Part shown: positions 23,616 to 35,429 of the stretch, in pieces
How the letters are laid out: the number at the start of each line of letters is the position of its first letter
Position numbering within the stretch: position 1 is the stretch's first letter
Source of the DNA: Hypericum androsaemum
Lineage: Eukaryota > Streptophyta > Magnoliopsida > Malpighiales > Hypericaceae
Direction: 5' to 3'
NCBI GenBank assembly: GCA_963995505.1
Contig: OZ023190.1
Coordinates: 5,102,516 to 5,166,515 of the forward strand
DNA length: 64,000 bases
Program-made: the position numbers and the translations under genes
The notes under the pieces: model-generated
Told to the model about the DNA's origin: nothing
Database searches by the model: none
Seen by the model: only the letters and a program-made list of their open reading frames with translations

Positions 23616-25114
23616 ATGGCTGGTTTAGGCTCCCTCCACGCAACTCTGCAGGCACACAGACCGTTTCCTGTCTCTGTACAACCAAATGCCACCGCTAGGG
23701 TTGGTGGTCCCCGGCAAGTGCAAGTCCCCACTCCGGGTTTCTTCGGGAAGGTTCTGGTTAGAAACGATGTGGGTTTTGTCCGAATTGGCCAGGGGAGGAG
23801 TGGCAAGTTCGTTGTACGGATGTCTTGGGATGGCCCGCTTTCCTCTGTTAAGCTCATCATCCAGGGGAAGAACTTCAAGGTTTCCTGGTTTTTTTTCTTC
23901 TCAAAGACCCATTTCTTATTTTGTTCAAAGTTTCGACCTTTCGTCGCCTATCTTGTGTTGGGATTGAGCTGGAGAAGTTTAAAGCTCCATTTTCGGGTTC
24001 TTGAACTTGCAAATGAACTGGGTTTTCGAGACTTGGCGTCAAAGTTGAAGTCTTGAAACTTGATGTTCTGACTAGGATTAGACCAGGTTCTTTTATTTAT
24101 ATTGAGTGGAAATGAATTGTCTCTGTTTGCAGTTAACTGATGTTGTCAAGCAGCATGTGGAAGATAAGGTGGGGAAGGCAATTGAGAAGCATTGTCACCT
24201 GGTGCGGGAAGTTGATGTTCGGTTGTCTGCTAGAGGTGGCGAGTTTGGGAAAGGTCCTCCGATCAGGACATGCGAGGTTCGGTCCTGATTCTTATCGCCA
24301 TGATGATTTTGAGAACCGGTTTTGTGTTTGATCAATGAATGCTGATATTGGTTGTTCATGATTCTTCCGAAGGCGACTCTGTTTACGAAGGGACACGGGG
24401 TGGTTCGAGCTGAGGAAGATGCTGAGACCGTGATCGCAAGTATCGATTTGGTGTCATCAATAATACAAAGGAAGTTGAGGAAGATTAAGGAGAAAGTGAC
24501 TGATCATGGCCGGCACCTGAAGGGTTACAATAGGTCGAAGTACTGGGAGCCAGAGATAGAGTCAGTTGTGGAATTTCTGGATGAAGAGGCAAAAGAACTC
24601 CCAGAAGAAGATGCAGAGGACTATGCCTCCAAGGTTCTAGCTCCTTATCTTTTCTCCATGTTATCCCTTGGGACTTGTGTTTTCCATTAGAAGGTTCTTG
24701 TAACTCGAATTGGACGATTGATCTGGAGATCTTCCCCGAAGCATTGAAACTCTTTGTGGCTTGTCGTGCAACTCTTTTTCAGGTAATCCGTACCAAATAC
24801 TTTGAGATGCCACCATTGACAGTTGCTGAAGCAATTGAGCAGCTGGAAAATGTTGATCACGACTTCTATGGTTTTCGCAATGAAGAGACCGGTAAGAACT
24901 TTGGAGTCTCTTTCTATACTCTGGTTATTCGCCTGTCGGGGTTATGACACATTTGAGGTGTTCGTGCTTGGTTACAGGAGAAATAAACATCGTCTACAAG
25001 AGAAAATCAGGAGGATACGGCATTATTATACCTAAAGAAGATGGAGAAGCTGAAAAGGTAGAGCCTTTGGTGCCAGAAGCTGCTCAAGAACAATCACTTT
25101 CGAGCCAAGCCTAG
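23616..25114 (+). CDS. PSRP1: Chloroplast ribosome-associated factor PSRP1 (HPF/YfiA long type)
   Basis: Encodes a plastid ribosome-binding, hibernation-type factor of 304 aa. Exons: 23616-23879, 24133-24276, 24373-24633, 24783-24891, 24978-25114; all joins follow GT-AG and keep frame. Residues 1 to about 65 look like a transit peptide (basic, S/T/A rich, few acids). The S30AE ribosome-binding domain follows ([77 protein letters not shown]). A C-terminal domain typical of long HPFs contains [32 protein letters not shown] and [16 protein letters not shown]. Length and order fit the Arabidopsis homologue as I recall it. Acceptor of exon 3 (CCGAAG) is weak. A MULE-like element lies just upstream of the promoter. 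Confidence 0.95.
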
Positions 25115-25954
25115 CGGAGTGCGTCCGTTCTTCTCTAATCTTTTGGCAGTGTTGTATATAAGGCCGAGGCTGCGCGAGAGCAAGTCAGATAGGAACTGAA
25201 AATGATACGACTAAATGGTTTTTGGCGGATGAAATGACAGTTACCCTTACTTTCTGGGTGGTTACATGACAGCAACATTGTGCAGCCTACGTGCAAATCA
25301 CCATGTAACTAGTTTAGCTCAAGTTCCTCTTTGAACTTCTTTGAAGAGCTCAGTAATGTTCACTTGTTCACTATCCGGAAAGATCAAAGCTTGCATTTGC
25401 ATTACTCGTATGCAACAAGTAGTTTGCATAAATTAAGCTTTAAGATTGAGCAAGGTGAGGCGTGAGAGAGATGAACTTAGCCTGGATGTTTTGAAACAAG
25501 ATGTCACTCTCTCTTCGAGCCAATTTGAGAGAGCCAATCCGCCACTATATTACTCTCACGGGAATAATGATGGACGTCTACTTGTTCCTCGACTCGAATG
25601 AGGCTCTAATGTTAATCACGAGAGACGATAACGGAAGTAATTGACAATGTCTACTCACCCAATCGGCTATAAGATTGTGTGAACTATAAATGTGATTAAT
25701 TTTACACGGTAAGTTCTTTCAATGCTTGCCGCATCTCTAGAACTAGCAGCTCAATCAATCTGAGGGAAGGGACCACAAAAGAAGAAGCATTTCCATTTCT
25801 TCCCCAAAGCATAGCGCATTGAAACCATCTCATCCCTTGTTACCGCTGTCGACCAACTGATCAGATTCGCCTGACCCAAAAAAACTGCTTGCTAGGTAAC
25901 CATCCCAAGCAATTACGCATTTCGATTTTCATCGATGGGAGGACGACCGTGATT
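25115..25954. other. Intergenic DNA between convergent genes
   Basis: Contains the PSRP1 3' UTR (start of the stretch) and probably the 3' UTR of the minus-strand gene. No other feature seen. Confidence 0.4.
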
Positions 25955-27585
25955 TCACGTCCATTCGAATGAGAGAGACTGCATGAGAGTCGTGCTGCTT
26001 ATCCTCCTCCCGTGATAAGATTCTTGTAAAGTTTCTTCCCCTTTTTTCGTGTTTCCAGGGGCGTATTTAACGATGGTGCCGGAGAGCCAGTTTTCTTCGA
26101 TTTTGCCGATGATCTGGACGAAAGAGACCTGCAAAACCATATTGGTTAACATTAAGTTTGAAAGAGCAAGGGATTGGCCAAATTTGTTGAACATATAAGA
26201 TCCGACTCTCATGTATACTTGCCTACTCTCAGAAACCTGGCAATTGTCTTTCCGGGTTTCTTTGCAACTCTCTTCTGTTTTCTCCTCTTGCCGATCCTGG
26301 GCCTGAACAAAATAGTGCAAAAGCAAGTCTTAGCAGATCAGCAACTTCAGCCCGATGGTAGAAAAGATGTCCAACAACAGCACCACCACCACAAAAAACA
26401 GAAACACGGAGGACTGATCTTGAGGAATGAGAAGAAACAATGATTATTCATTAGGATAGGCGGAATTTGGTGCAGAGGTCAAAGCAGCTAGGCAAGAGGT
26501 AGCAGGGGGCGTAGCTATTTCCAGGGGGAATCCCCCGAGAAATTGAAACTAGCAACAGCAAAAGCAATGCCTTGACCTATTATCGCCAATTTCCGACATG
26601 GAGGCAGACGTAAAACCACGAAGGCAGTGCGACATGGAAATCCTACGGTTGCTATCCTAGAAATGGCATTCAAAACACTAGCTCCGACATGGATAACCCT
26701 TAATACAACAAGGATTATCTACCATCACCAGCACCAAAAACAGCTCGGGCTCGGGACAAGTCAGCATTCAATTATCGTGCATTCTCATCTCAACGAATCT
26801 ATCTATCTATCTACCCATGATTCACAGTAACCACAAACACAAACCCTCTCATCGCCACTTACATTGTACTTGGCCGCGCCATTGTCCTCGAAACCTGCCA
26901 CGGGTGGTCTCTCCAACACCTTCCCTTTCTTCTTCTTCTTCCCGGAATCCACATTCGCATTCTCAGTCCAATCCAACCTCTTCCTCTTCTTGAGGCCGCC
27001 CGCCCAACAAGGCCTCCCCTTCTTGTCCCTCACCTTCCAGGCATCCTTCCTCCGGTACACCACCTTCTCGAACTTCCACCCTTCGCAGCTCGTATCTATA
27101 ACGGTCACCTCGCTCCTCGAGTACCCTCTCCCTCTCTCCACCTCCTCCTCCTCCTCATCATCATCCCCGGAGCAATTCAACGAGGCGGGGGACGCAAGCG
27201 CCACCTCGTTCGCCTTCCTCGCGCACCCGGACGACCTGTCGTCCGCCTGGCAGCACCTAGGGTTGGGTTGCTTCCTCGCGCCCTTGGGTCTCCTCCTCCT
27301 CCTCCTCCCGGGAGCTCTTCTAGGATCACTCACGTTGAAGAGGTCGGAGAGGATGGCCTGGATCCCCAACCACTGCGGCGGCGGCGACCGGTCGTCCGGC
27401 CGGCTGTCGTTCGACTGAGTGGACTCGTCGGTCGTCGGGGAGAATTGGCAGTCGTCGGTACCGTTGAGGAAGTGGTCGAGGCCGAGGCTGTCGTCCGCTG
27501 CGGGGAGTCCCCTGCTGGACCGTAGCCGGTCCAGCCAGTTCGACGTCGTTCCGGTCTCGCCGGTTGTCGGGACCGGACACAGCAT
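25955..27585 (-). CDS. Plant protein of unknown function, two exons (298 aa predicted)
   Basis: Exon 1 is 27585-26863 and exon 2 is 26128-25955. The donor is AAT then GTAAGT and the acceptor is TTTTGCAG; both joins are phase 0. Without splicing, the first frame would stop at 26803. Residues 13-24 read GTTSNWLDRLRS; then come a Q/W block (PPQWLGIQAILSDLFNVSD), a very basic run (RRRRRRRPKG), an acidic run (DDDEEEEEVERG), and VTVIDTSCEGWKFEKVVYRR with KDAWKVRDKKG, followed by Lys/Arg clusters that look like nuclear signals. It resembles Arabidopsis At1g79160/At1g16500-type proteins as far as I remember; function unknown. Exon 2 (IGKIEENWLSGTIVKYAPG) is less certain than exon 1. Confidence 0.7.
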
Positions 27586-28400
27586 TTTGGAGGCTGCTTC
27601 TGTCCCTGTGGGTATAGTTTACGTGTATGGGCCGGTTTGGATCAAATATACCGATTGCAGTAATCTCGCGGGTAGATAGTATCCGGGCACTCAAACCGGA
27701 TTCGAGTCGATAGGACATCTAAAATGCTCGAATTCGAAAAAAATTTAATTAAGCTAAAATAAATTCATCAATAGTTAATATTAATGCTTATTTATTTTTA
27801 GTAAAAATTTATTTTATTATTTTTTCGTTTTGTCTATTTGCATACCATTATTCTATGGTTTCAAAATGTTAGACTAGGATGATAGAGATTTCTCAAATTT
27901 ACAATCTACCTTATGAATACTTTGTTAAGACAAAAAAACCCTTAGTATCATTGAATTAAAAATTTTAAAAATATATGAAAAATATTACAAGAGCGAGAAA
28001 TGAGTTTAGTTAAATAATTTTTCTGATTTGTTTCAACGGATAATTCAAAACCAAATTCTTTTTCTAATTATACTTAAAGGTATGTCTTTCTACAAGTTTT
28101 ACTCAGACAGTGGAATGTTAATTCAAAAAATCTATTTTAGTTGGTTGAACATTTGAAATCATAGGATAGTGGTGTGCATAAGTAGAACAATTGATACTAA
28201 ACTGAAGTGTACTTTTTAGGGTGCAAGGAATTTCTATGATGTCACTCATCCTAGCACATTTAATTTTGAAATTCTGGTTGCATTTGATGTAGTAGTTCTA
28301 GAATGATCTGGTGCATTTTCCTGGTAAGTAACAACACCTACCGAATATGCAAAGCTTTATTCCACCAAAAAAAACTATGGAAGGCTTTAACTTATAGATA
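27586..28400. other. Promoter side of the unknown gene and AT-rich spacer
   Basis: Upstream DNA of the minus-strand gene at 25955-27585, followed by AT-rich sequence to the Helitron end. No motif is firm enough to call. Confidence 0.35.
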
Positions 28401-28810
28401 CTAGCAAAAACGTAAGCGATGCGAATGTTGTTCTGTTTCAAAATCTGCAAAATATATCGTTTATTGGTTTACATAAGACGTATAAGAACTTCTTTGTACA
28501 CGATATTTTTTGTAAACGTTCTAATTTTATCGGCAACATCACCTCTCTTGACTAACAACTTAGTGTTCTTGCTTGAAACACCTCTTGAAAGGGCAACGTA
28601 CGACTGCCCTAGACTGAAGACATGCTCGCGCAGATAAATACCGGTATTTTCAATTGTTTGTCCTTGTGATTTATTGATTGTGAATGCAAAACACATACAT
28701 ACTAGAAATTTCGTGCGTATCATCTTATTCGGCATCTCAAGATTCTCTAGTAGGTTCAATGGCATCCTATGGATGAATACGTTGTCGTGGGCAGTTGTAC
28801 GCCACCTCAA
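28401..28810 (-). pseudogene. Helitron 3' end with PIF1-like helicase C-terminal fragment
   Basis: Frame 28469-28810 (minus) encodes the C-terminal end of a Helitron RepHel helicase: FAFTINKSQGQTI (helicase motif V region) and QSYVALSRGVSSKNTKLLVK (motif VI region), ending NIVYKEVLIRLM. The protein is cut off at its N side and has no Rep domain, so it is a fragment. About 65 nt past the stop the strand reads CGCATCGCTTACGTTTTTGCTAG and is followed by T, which fits a Helitron CTRR 3' terminus with a decayed hairpin. Known biology: Helitrons insert between A and T and carry RepHel near this end. Confidence 0.72.
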
Positions 28811-29560
28811 TGTTTTACGATTTAGGGTCTTAGGGTTTATGAGTTTTTAGGTTTTGGAGTTTTGGATATTGGGTATTGGGTTCAGGGTTTGAGGTTTGGA
28901 GTTTGGGATTTTGGGTGTAGGGTTTGGGATTTTGGGGTTTGGGATTTTGGGGTTAGGGTTTGGGGTTTGGGATTTTGGGGTTAGGGTTTTGCGTTTGGGG
29001 GTTTCAGGTTTTGGGATTTTGGGATTTTAGGTTTCGAGTTTCGGGTTTTGGGGTTTTGATTTTTGGATTTTGGGTTTAGGATTTTGAGATTTTGGGATTT
29101 TGAATTTTGAATTTTTGGGTTGAGGGTCTGAGGTTCGGGTTTTGGGGTTTGGAGTTTTGGTGTTTGAAATTTTGGGGTTTGGGTTTTGGGGTTTCAGATT
29201 TAGGGTTTTGGGTTTGGAGTTTTGTGGTTTGCGATTTTGTGGTTTAGAGTTTCGGAGTTTTGGGGTTTAGCAATTTAGGATTTTGGGATTTTAGGTTTAC
29301 GGTTTATGGTTTTGGAGTTTTGGGGTTCAGGGTTTGGAGTTTGGGGTTTGTGGTTTATGGGTTTAGGATTTTGGGGTTCAAATTTTGGGGTTTCGGGTTG
29401 GAATTTTGGGGTTCGGGTTTGAATTTTGGGATTCGAATTTAGGACTTTGGAGTTTAGAGTTTTGGGTTTAGAATTTTGGAGTTTTACGGTTGAGGGTTTC
29501 AGATTTTCGAATTTTGGGGATTAGGGTTTATGGTTTAATATTTAGGAATAATTTTGACAT
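28811..29560 (+). repeat. Degenerate G/T-rich heptamer-like minisatellite (~750 bp)
   Basis: Long run of variants of GGGTTTT, GGGATTTT, GGGTTTAGG and TTTAGGGTT on the plus strand with almost no C. It resembles a highly decayed Arabidopsis-type telomere repeat (TTTAGGG), but the period is irregular. It directly abuts the Helitron helicase fragment and may lie inside that Helitron. The long open frame 29260-29442 is a repeat artefact. Confidence 0.75.
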
Positions 29561-30522
29561 TTTTACGGTATGTCACCAAACCACCTAAAAATAATTTTTT
29601 TATTATAGTAAGATCTAAGATCTGCGATCACTCAACTCTCAACCTTTAATACTTGTCTCAGTAAGAATATTACAGTCAACCATCTCAATAAGTTTAACCT
29701 CCTTCCCAAGCCAGACCGGGTCTATGAAAATCCAAGTTTAATTCATTTCAACTAATGATCCACAATTATAATAAAGTGAGTTAATTTATATACATCATAT
29801 GATCACTCCTTTCATATATAACCTAAACATTAATTGCAGAGGCATATGGCACAAAGGTTTGAAAAATCCAACCGCTGCAGAAAAGGAGCGTAAATGCTTT
29901 GATCAGCTGCAGGAACTTACCAGGGCTGCTATAACTATCAAGAGGAAATCACTAGATTGAAGGAAAAATGTACGGCTGAATGTTATCCTAATAGAACTCA
30001 TTTTGAACCACAATGCATGCACCAGTACCAAGCCAACCAAACACGAGTATTTTTTTTTGATAAATAAAATACTCGTATCCAGACCTCTAACAACGAAGAA
30101 AGGTTCAAAATAAGAGACACTATGGTCTGCATCAACCAATACAGAACATGGTGAGAGAAACCAGGTAAACTATAGGAAGCCGCTGCGGGTATATTAGATT
30201 GCAGCTAAAAAGACCAAGAATTATGTAACATTCAATGGTTTCCATGGGTGCAGTTCGGTACACGCGCGAGGAGAAAACTTTCAAAACTGGATTGTTAAAA
30301 GAATGAACCTGGGGAAAAACTAACACATACAGATCAAAACAAAAAGATCCCAGACAACCAAGAACCAAATCAAAGTCAAAACGAGCATAATAACATTTCG
30401 CGATGGAAGTAGTGTCATCCCAAAATCATCACGACATAGCGATTCTCCAAAAAAATTAAAACATGCATATTCTTAAGACAATCTTTCACTGCGTTAAAAT
30501 AAATGGAAACAGTATCAAGAAA
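29561..30522. other. Spacer with a possible orphan exon and RPP1 3' flank
   Basis: Contains one coding-like stretch (29840-29959, see separate entry) and the 3' UTR region of the P1 gene at the right end. Otherwise nothing seen. Confidence 0.35.
29840..29959 (+). pseudogene. Possible orphan terminal exon or captured gene fragment
   Basis: After an acceptor-like TTAATTGCAG at 29830-29839 an open stretch reads GIWHKGLKNPTAAEKERKCF and continues DQLQELTRAAITIKRKSLD to a TGA at 29957-29959. It has a protein-like composition (charged, helical) unlike the AT-rich flanks, but no upstream exons are visible on this strand. I do not recognise the family. Confidence 0.3.
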
Positions 30523-31196
30523 CTAATCAAACAAGCTGAACCCCATATCATCATCGCTCTCCTCCTTGGGTTCCTCCTGCATAAAGTAGCGAACAAATCA
30601 ATCGCGATAATTGTTTCCACGCCAAAGGATAACAACTCATCAACATTGTTCCTTCCATCAAATCAACTCTCTCTACTATCCCCACCTCTATGACATAACA
30701 ATCAAACTCCGTAGTCTCACCTTCTTCTCTTCGGCGGCAGGAGCAGCGGTGGCAGCTTCACCACCAGCGGGCGCAGTGGCAGAGACAGCAACGGCTGCAC
30801 CAGCACCGCCAGCACCAACGTTCATGACGAGATCATCAATGCTCCTGTTGGCCGCCAGCTTGGCGAAGAGGCCCGGCCAGTAAGACTCACATGGTACATT
30901 AGCCGCCTTAACCAACGCCGCAATTTTCTCCGCCTAAAACACAATTACAAAAGATCCAATTAATTGAAAATAGGAACTATTAAAACCTAAAATTAACCAA
31001 CAAGCACTTATATGCGCCCTTCTAGCTTAATCAAATCTCGAGTTCGATTAGTCAGCCTTCGGATATCAGATGATATAAAAAGAAATATAACCTAAAATTA
31101 GAGAGAGAGAGAGAGAGAGAGAGTTACGGTGACGGCGATTCCGTCGTCGTGGAGGATCAAGGTGGCGTAAGTGCAGGCTAACTCGGCGGCCGACAT
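30523..31196 (-). CDS. RPP1: 60S acidic ribosomal protein P1
   Basis: Cytosolic ribosome stalk protein that pairs with P2 on P0 and recruits elongation factors. Exons on the minus strand: 31196-31128 ([20 protein letters not shown]...), 30933-30721 ([13 protein letters not shown] ... [20 protein letters not shown]...) and 30576-30523 ([17 protein letters not shown], stop TAG at 30525-30523). All joins are GT-AG and phase 0; total 111 aa, the usual length. Domain order is as in the family: helical N-terminal dimer domain, Ala/Gly/Pro hinge, acidic tail. Intron 1 begins GTAAC and then runs into a (TC)n tract (plus strand GA run 31101-31123). Confidence 0.97.
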
Positions 31197-32330
31197 TCTC
31201 TCCGACGTACAAGTAAACAAGCGACAGATCGCTCTCCGTTAATGAATAAAACTCCCAAATCAAGCCGGAGAAACCCTAATTACCAGAGAGAGATCTTAGG
31301 GTTTTAAGTGCAGGGAAGGGAGGAGGCGACGACGAGTTCGTGGGCCGTGTAAATGTCATTTGGGCCCAATTACGCTAATTCGGCCCATAACTAAAATTTG
31401 AAAATTGTTGATCAAGTATAGGGAGATTTATAATAAAGTCAATTATCTACAAGAATGAAAAATAAATTGCTTGAGTTCATACGAATACCTCTAATAGAGT
31501 ATAAATTTTATTTGATTGAACATAGTTATACATTTATGCACATAATTACCCTATTTGACTTTTCTATATCTTAATTTTGAGTTATATAAATAAACTCACA
31601 ATGATCATTTGAGCCTAGTTTCTAAGAGAATTTTTTTTGTTCCCCTCACTAGTGCTTATGGTTCAAATTATAGTAAGGGCCAATATAATCGTATCGAGAC
31701 AACAGTTATAAAAAAAATTATGATCGGACAGTAAATATAAGTTTCATGGTACACCTCAAAAATAAAAGAGCACCGACACACAAAAAAATTGCTATTTGGT
31801 ACAAATGATTGGTACCAATATTTTTTGGGTCAGAGAAAATTCATACCAATACCTTTGCGTAATCATGCCTAGATTAGGTTAAATTTCGAAAATGGCAAAT
31901 CCAATAAAACCGCTCATATGAAATTGTCATCATGACACCGTCAAACCTAGAAAATTCAACACTCGACCGGAAAAAACCTAGAAAATTCAACACTGACATA
32001 AACTTGCCCTTCAATCTGCTCAACATTAAGACAATAAATTTGTAGATTTAACGAGGGAAGATAAGGTCTCCGGGTCATTGTTCCCGACGTCGCTTCGGTG
32101 GTCCTTAGTCCAGCGAGCGGATTGGGTCAGCGACATCAAGGATCTGACGTCCGGGGACGGGTAACATAAGGTATGGTGGCTGCAATTTTGAGTACAAATG
32201 TTCTTGCTAAAAGGAGAATACCGAGTTCAACACCACCTTCAACGGAAAATACAAGGTAAACACGCAGTTAAATGTTTTGCACGACTCTCTTCCATCTGAT
32301 CAGGCCATGAAATACTTTCGTGACGTGATG
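31197..32330. other. Spacer between the P1 promoter and the SR gene 3' end
   Basis: The left part (31197-31380) is the P1 5' UTR/promoter region and includes two forms of ggcccataa/gggcccaat, which resemble the telo-box/site-II-type elements common in ribosomal-protein promoters. The rest is AT-rich with no feature. Confidence 0.4.
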
Positions 32331-34577
32331 TCAAGGACTTCCGGATCGTGCCTGAAGGGAAGAACAAATGAAGTCAGAATTGCACCACAAAACAGCCGTT
32401 ATCAAGAGGATGGATGAATCAATAGAATGTATGGTATTCGTGACTGGGGTTACCTTTTCTGGAGAAGGAGACTTGGACAGCGACTTTCCTCTGCATGAGC
32501 ATGTTGAATAAGTTCTTAAACCACTCAAAACCAAAGAGATGCGAAGTCTCTGAAAGAAACTATACACAATGTACCTGGATGGTTTGGCAGGTGAAAGAGA
32601 TCTAGACCTTGAAGGAGAACGTGAACGTGAAATTGACCGTGGTGGTGATTTGCTGCAAAAGGCACATCTCTTGTGAAAAAAGAAAACAATTGGGGGAAAC
32701 AGACGTGCATTCAAAACTGAAAAAGCAGCGCAAAAGAACCTTTTAGCCCTTCTTGGGCTTCTGCTCCTACTGCGGCTTCGACTCTGGCTCCTTGATGGAC
32801 TGGCTTCATGCTGCTTCACCTGTATATTTGAATAATGGAACAAAATAACAATAAGCAGCAGACATAACTAACACGAGCATAATAACAATACAGGCAACTG
32901 AATAATTACACCATGGAAAGTAAGGTAAATAATAGACATTCACTTGAAATCCAAATTATCCATGAGCAAGTTGTGTGATGGATACAAACCCTGATGTAAG
33001 CCTTTGCCCAAGGATTTTTGAACTCTGTGTCATCAAGTTTTCGAATCTGAAAGGCAAGGGCAAGATGAAATTTTGAATCTCAGGAAGAAAGATTATATTT
33101 TTCCGGTTAGTACAGAGCTTTTATCCCAGCTTCATACTTCTTTTCTCTTTGTTCTTAGCACGATCGTGTAAGGAAAATAAGGACGGAAAAGGATTTTAAT
33201 ACTCACAGCATATTTCATGTCTTCACTATTCGTGTAATCAACAATGCCAAATGTCCCTGAAACAACAAACACAATCAAACTCATCACTTCAGCATTATTT
33301 TTAAAGTATTGCACAAACTATAACTTGGATTAGACACTATAGCTAGATGCTTGATGGCTCATCATGCCAGTGTGAATGTAATACTCCACATCTTCAAAGT
33401 CAAACTGTCAAATCACAATACCTAATATTCATGACATTTACATAAAGAAAACATATGTAGTCTTGGACTGCCATTAATATATTTCCTTTCTGGGGGTTGC
33501 TGATTGCGTTTAGAAAGCATACCATCAGCATCACGAGAAACATCGGCAAAGCACACCTCTCCAGCTTTTCGCATATGATCCTGATGTCAAATGATCAATT
33601 ATGTCAAAATTGCATAATGAAAGCGAAAAGGCTAGCTGGTTGTAGAATTCATCACACCTTCAGATCTTGCCATGAAGCAGAAGAAGGCAGTCCACGAACG
33701 ATGACTGAACAATAAAAGTGTCAGGAATTAGGACAGCTAATTTACAATTAAATGGAACAGACCTCATAACAAGCAAAAGGGGGTTCTACAGTTTGTACAG
33801 ACAATTTGTAACAAAAGCACACTTAATCATGCAAGATAAAAGTTCCTTGAGACAAACCACGATATTCAGAATGGCGTGAACTGCCATGTCGACCCCCTCC
33901 TCCACCTCCACCTCCGCCTCCGCCTCTGCCTCTGCCACCTTCACCATAACCACCACCGCCACGCCGATCACTTGAAGACGACCCTCTTCCACCATGGGCA
34001 AGTTCAACCTTATAATAAAAGGCAGAGAGGTTAGTTCATAAAGATTGCAAGACCAAGAAGTTCGTTGTTGGAACAGTTGTTACCCTTAGGCGGCAGCCAT
34101 CAAAGTTATATCCATCCCGACCTCGGATTGCATCTTCTGCATCGCGAGAGTTTTCAAACTGCACCAGACTATTCAAGGATTAACAAATATAACAGCTTCT
34201 TGTCTCAAGTGTTCTCAGCACCCAAGGGTTTTGTGGCATCTAAAAGTTTGGACGCTGCGGGTAACAGTCTGATGAAGGACACATTAGTTTATCAGAGTGA
34301 AACTTCACCTCAACAAAGCAAAAGCTAGGAGGACGGGGTGGGACTTTCAACTCGATGTCCAGAATCCGTCCATACTGCAAAGCAAATTAACAGAGATCTA
34401 AGTCAGTACAAGCTTTAATAACAAAAAACACACACATAATGCAATAAACAAAATAAACCAATTTAACAAGCACAGTAGATTAAACCAGACCTTGTAAAAG
34501 AGATCTTCCACTTCTGATTCTCTTATATCTGAAGGCAGGTTGCCAACATAAATAGTTCTAGAAAACCGACCACTCAT
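32331..34577 (-). CDS. SR30: SR splicing factor, SR30/SR34 type (268 aa)
   Basis: Serine/arginine-rich splicing factor of the SRSF1-like plant SR subfamily, acting in nuclear speckles. Coding exons (minus): 34577-34491, 34374-34309, 34158-34084, 34008-33858, 33704-33658, 33580-33523, 33256-33207, 33046-32990, 32819-32740, 32652-32575, 32490-32454, 32351-32331; all GT-AG, phases consistent. RRM1 is at about 6-80 ([37 protein letters not shown]). A Gly hinge ([19 protein letters not shown]) follows, then pseudo-RRM2 with its SWQDLKDH hallmark (about 134-141), and an RS tail from about 200, ending RSGSP. Length equals that usually given for Arabidopsis SR30 rather than the longer SR34; SR34-like paralogues remain possible. 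Introns 2 and 7 show readable retained-intron frames, in keeping with known SR alternative splicing. Confidence 0.95.
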
Positions 34578-34601
34578 TTTCTAGATAGAGTAAATATTCC
34601 G

Positions 34602-35427
34602 CTGCATATAGAAATTGATAATGTTAGTATAGAAATGCTCCCTAGTTCAATCATAAGTATCCGAGTCCACTTCCACATAATAGAAATTGCTTCCATGACA
34701 ACAAAAGTAAAGCTAAAACAAAATAAAAAAACAATGAAGCAAACCAAGTAAGCAATCCTCCAAGTGAGCAGTGCTCCGAAAGCTCCACTGCTCATTGTGC
34801 TCCATGTTGCTCCCATCCAAAGCTTATAATAAAATTTGAAAATCATTTTGATCTTTCATCCTTTCCCGAAATATTGTGGGCGTATAGTTCCTCTTGCGGG
34901 TGAGCAAGAACCTCCAGTTTATAAAAACAATACCCATAACTCCACCCTGTTCCTCCCACTCCCTCTCTATATCCCTATGAACGAACGATAGCAAAGCTCA
35001 AATTTGTCCAAGCGCTTGGCATCTATCACAAACAAAGCATCCATGTCACGAGAAAAGGAATGTCTTAAACAAAACTGATCGGCAATACAAAGTTTGAATG
35101 CATTCCTAATTCCATTATCCCCAGCGATTTAACGCACCCGGGCCCCCGTGTCCAAATGCTCGGGAAACTTCCTGGTCTAGCCACCCGAAAAGTCTAATCA
35201 CGATATATACTAGTGAGGATATGCACATTCATAGCTAGAATTACAAATGGTAGCCAACCGCCGGCCCGCCTGTGATCCAAACCTGAGCTTGGAGGTGCAC
35301 CAATTGACCCCAATCCCCAGATTAGGTTAACTAGAAGCACGAAATCCCCCAACTTGACGTAGAGATCTTGGCCAGCTCCTGACAAGGAAAAGGAGAGAGA
35401 CAAGGCAGAGGAAGAAAAGAGAAATAC
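34602..35427 (-). other. 5' UTR intron of the SR gene
   Basis: On the minus strand a donor CTTAG then GTATTT at 35428/35427 and an acceptor TATGCAG before CGGAATATT at 34602/34601 would remove 826 bp from the leader, leaving 24 nt before ATG 34577. Leader introns are common in plant SR genes. The transcription start would lie above 35428; not confirmed. Confidence 0.55.
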
Positions 35428-35429
35428 CT

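Noticed and set aside
26864..27525. Plus-strand frames of 184 and 85 aa
   Set aside because: Antisense to the basic/acidic gene at 25955-27585; CT-rich composition explains the open reading.
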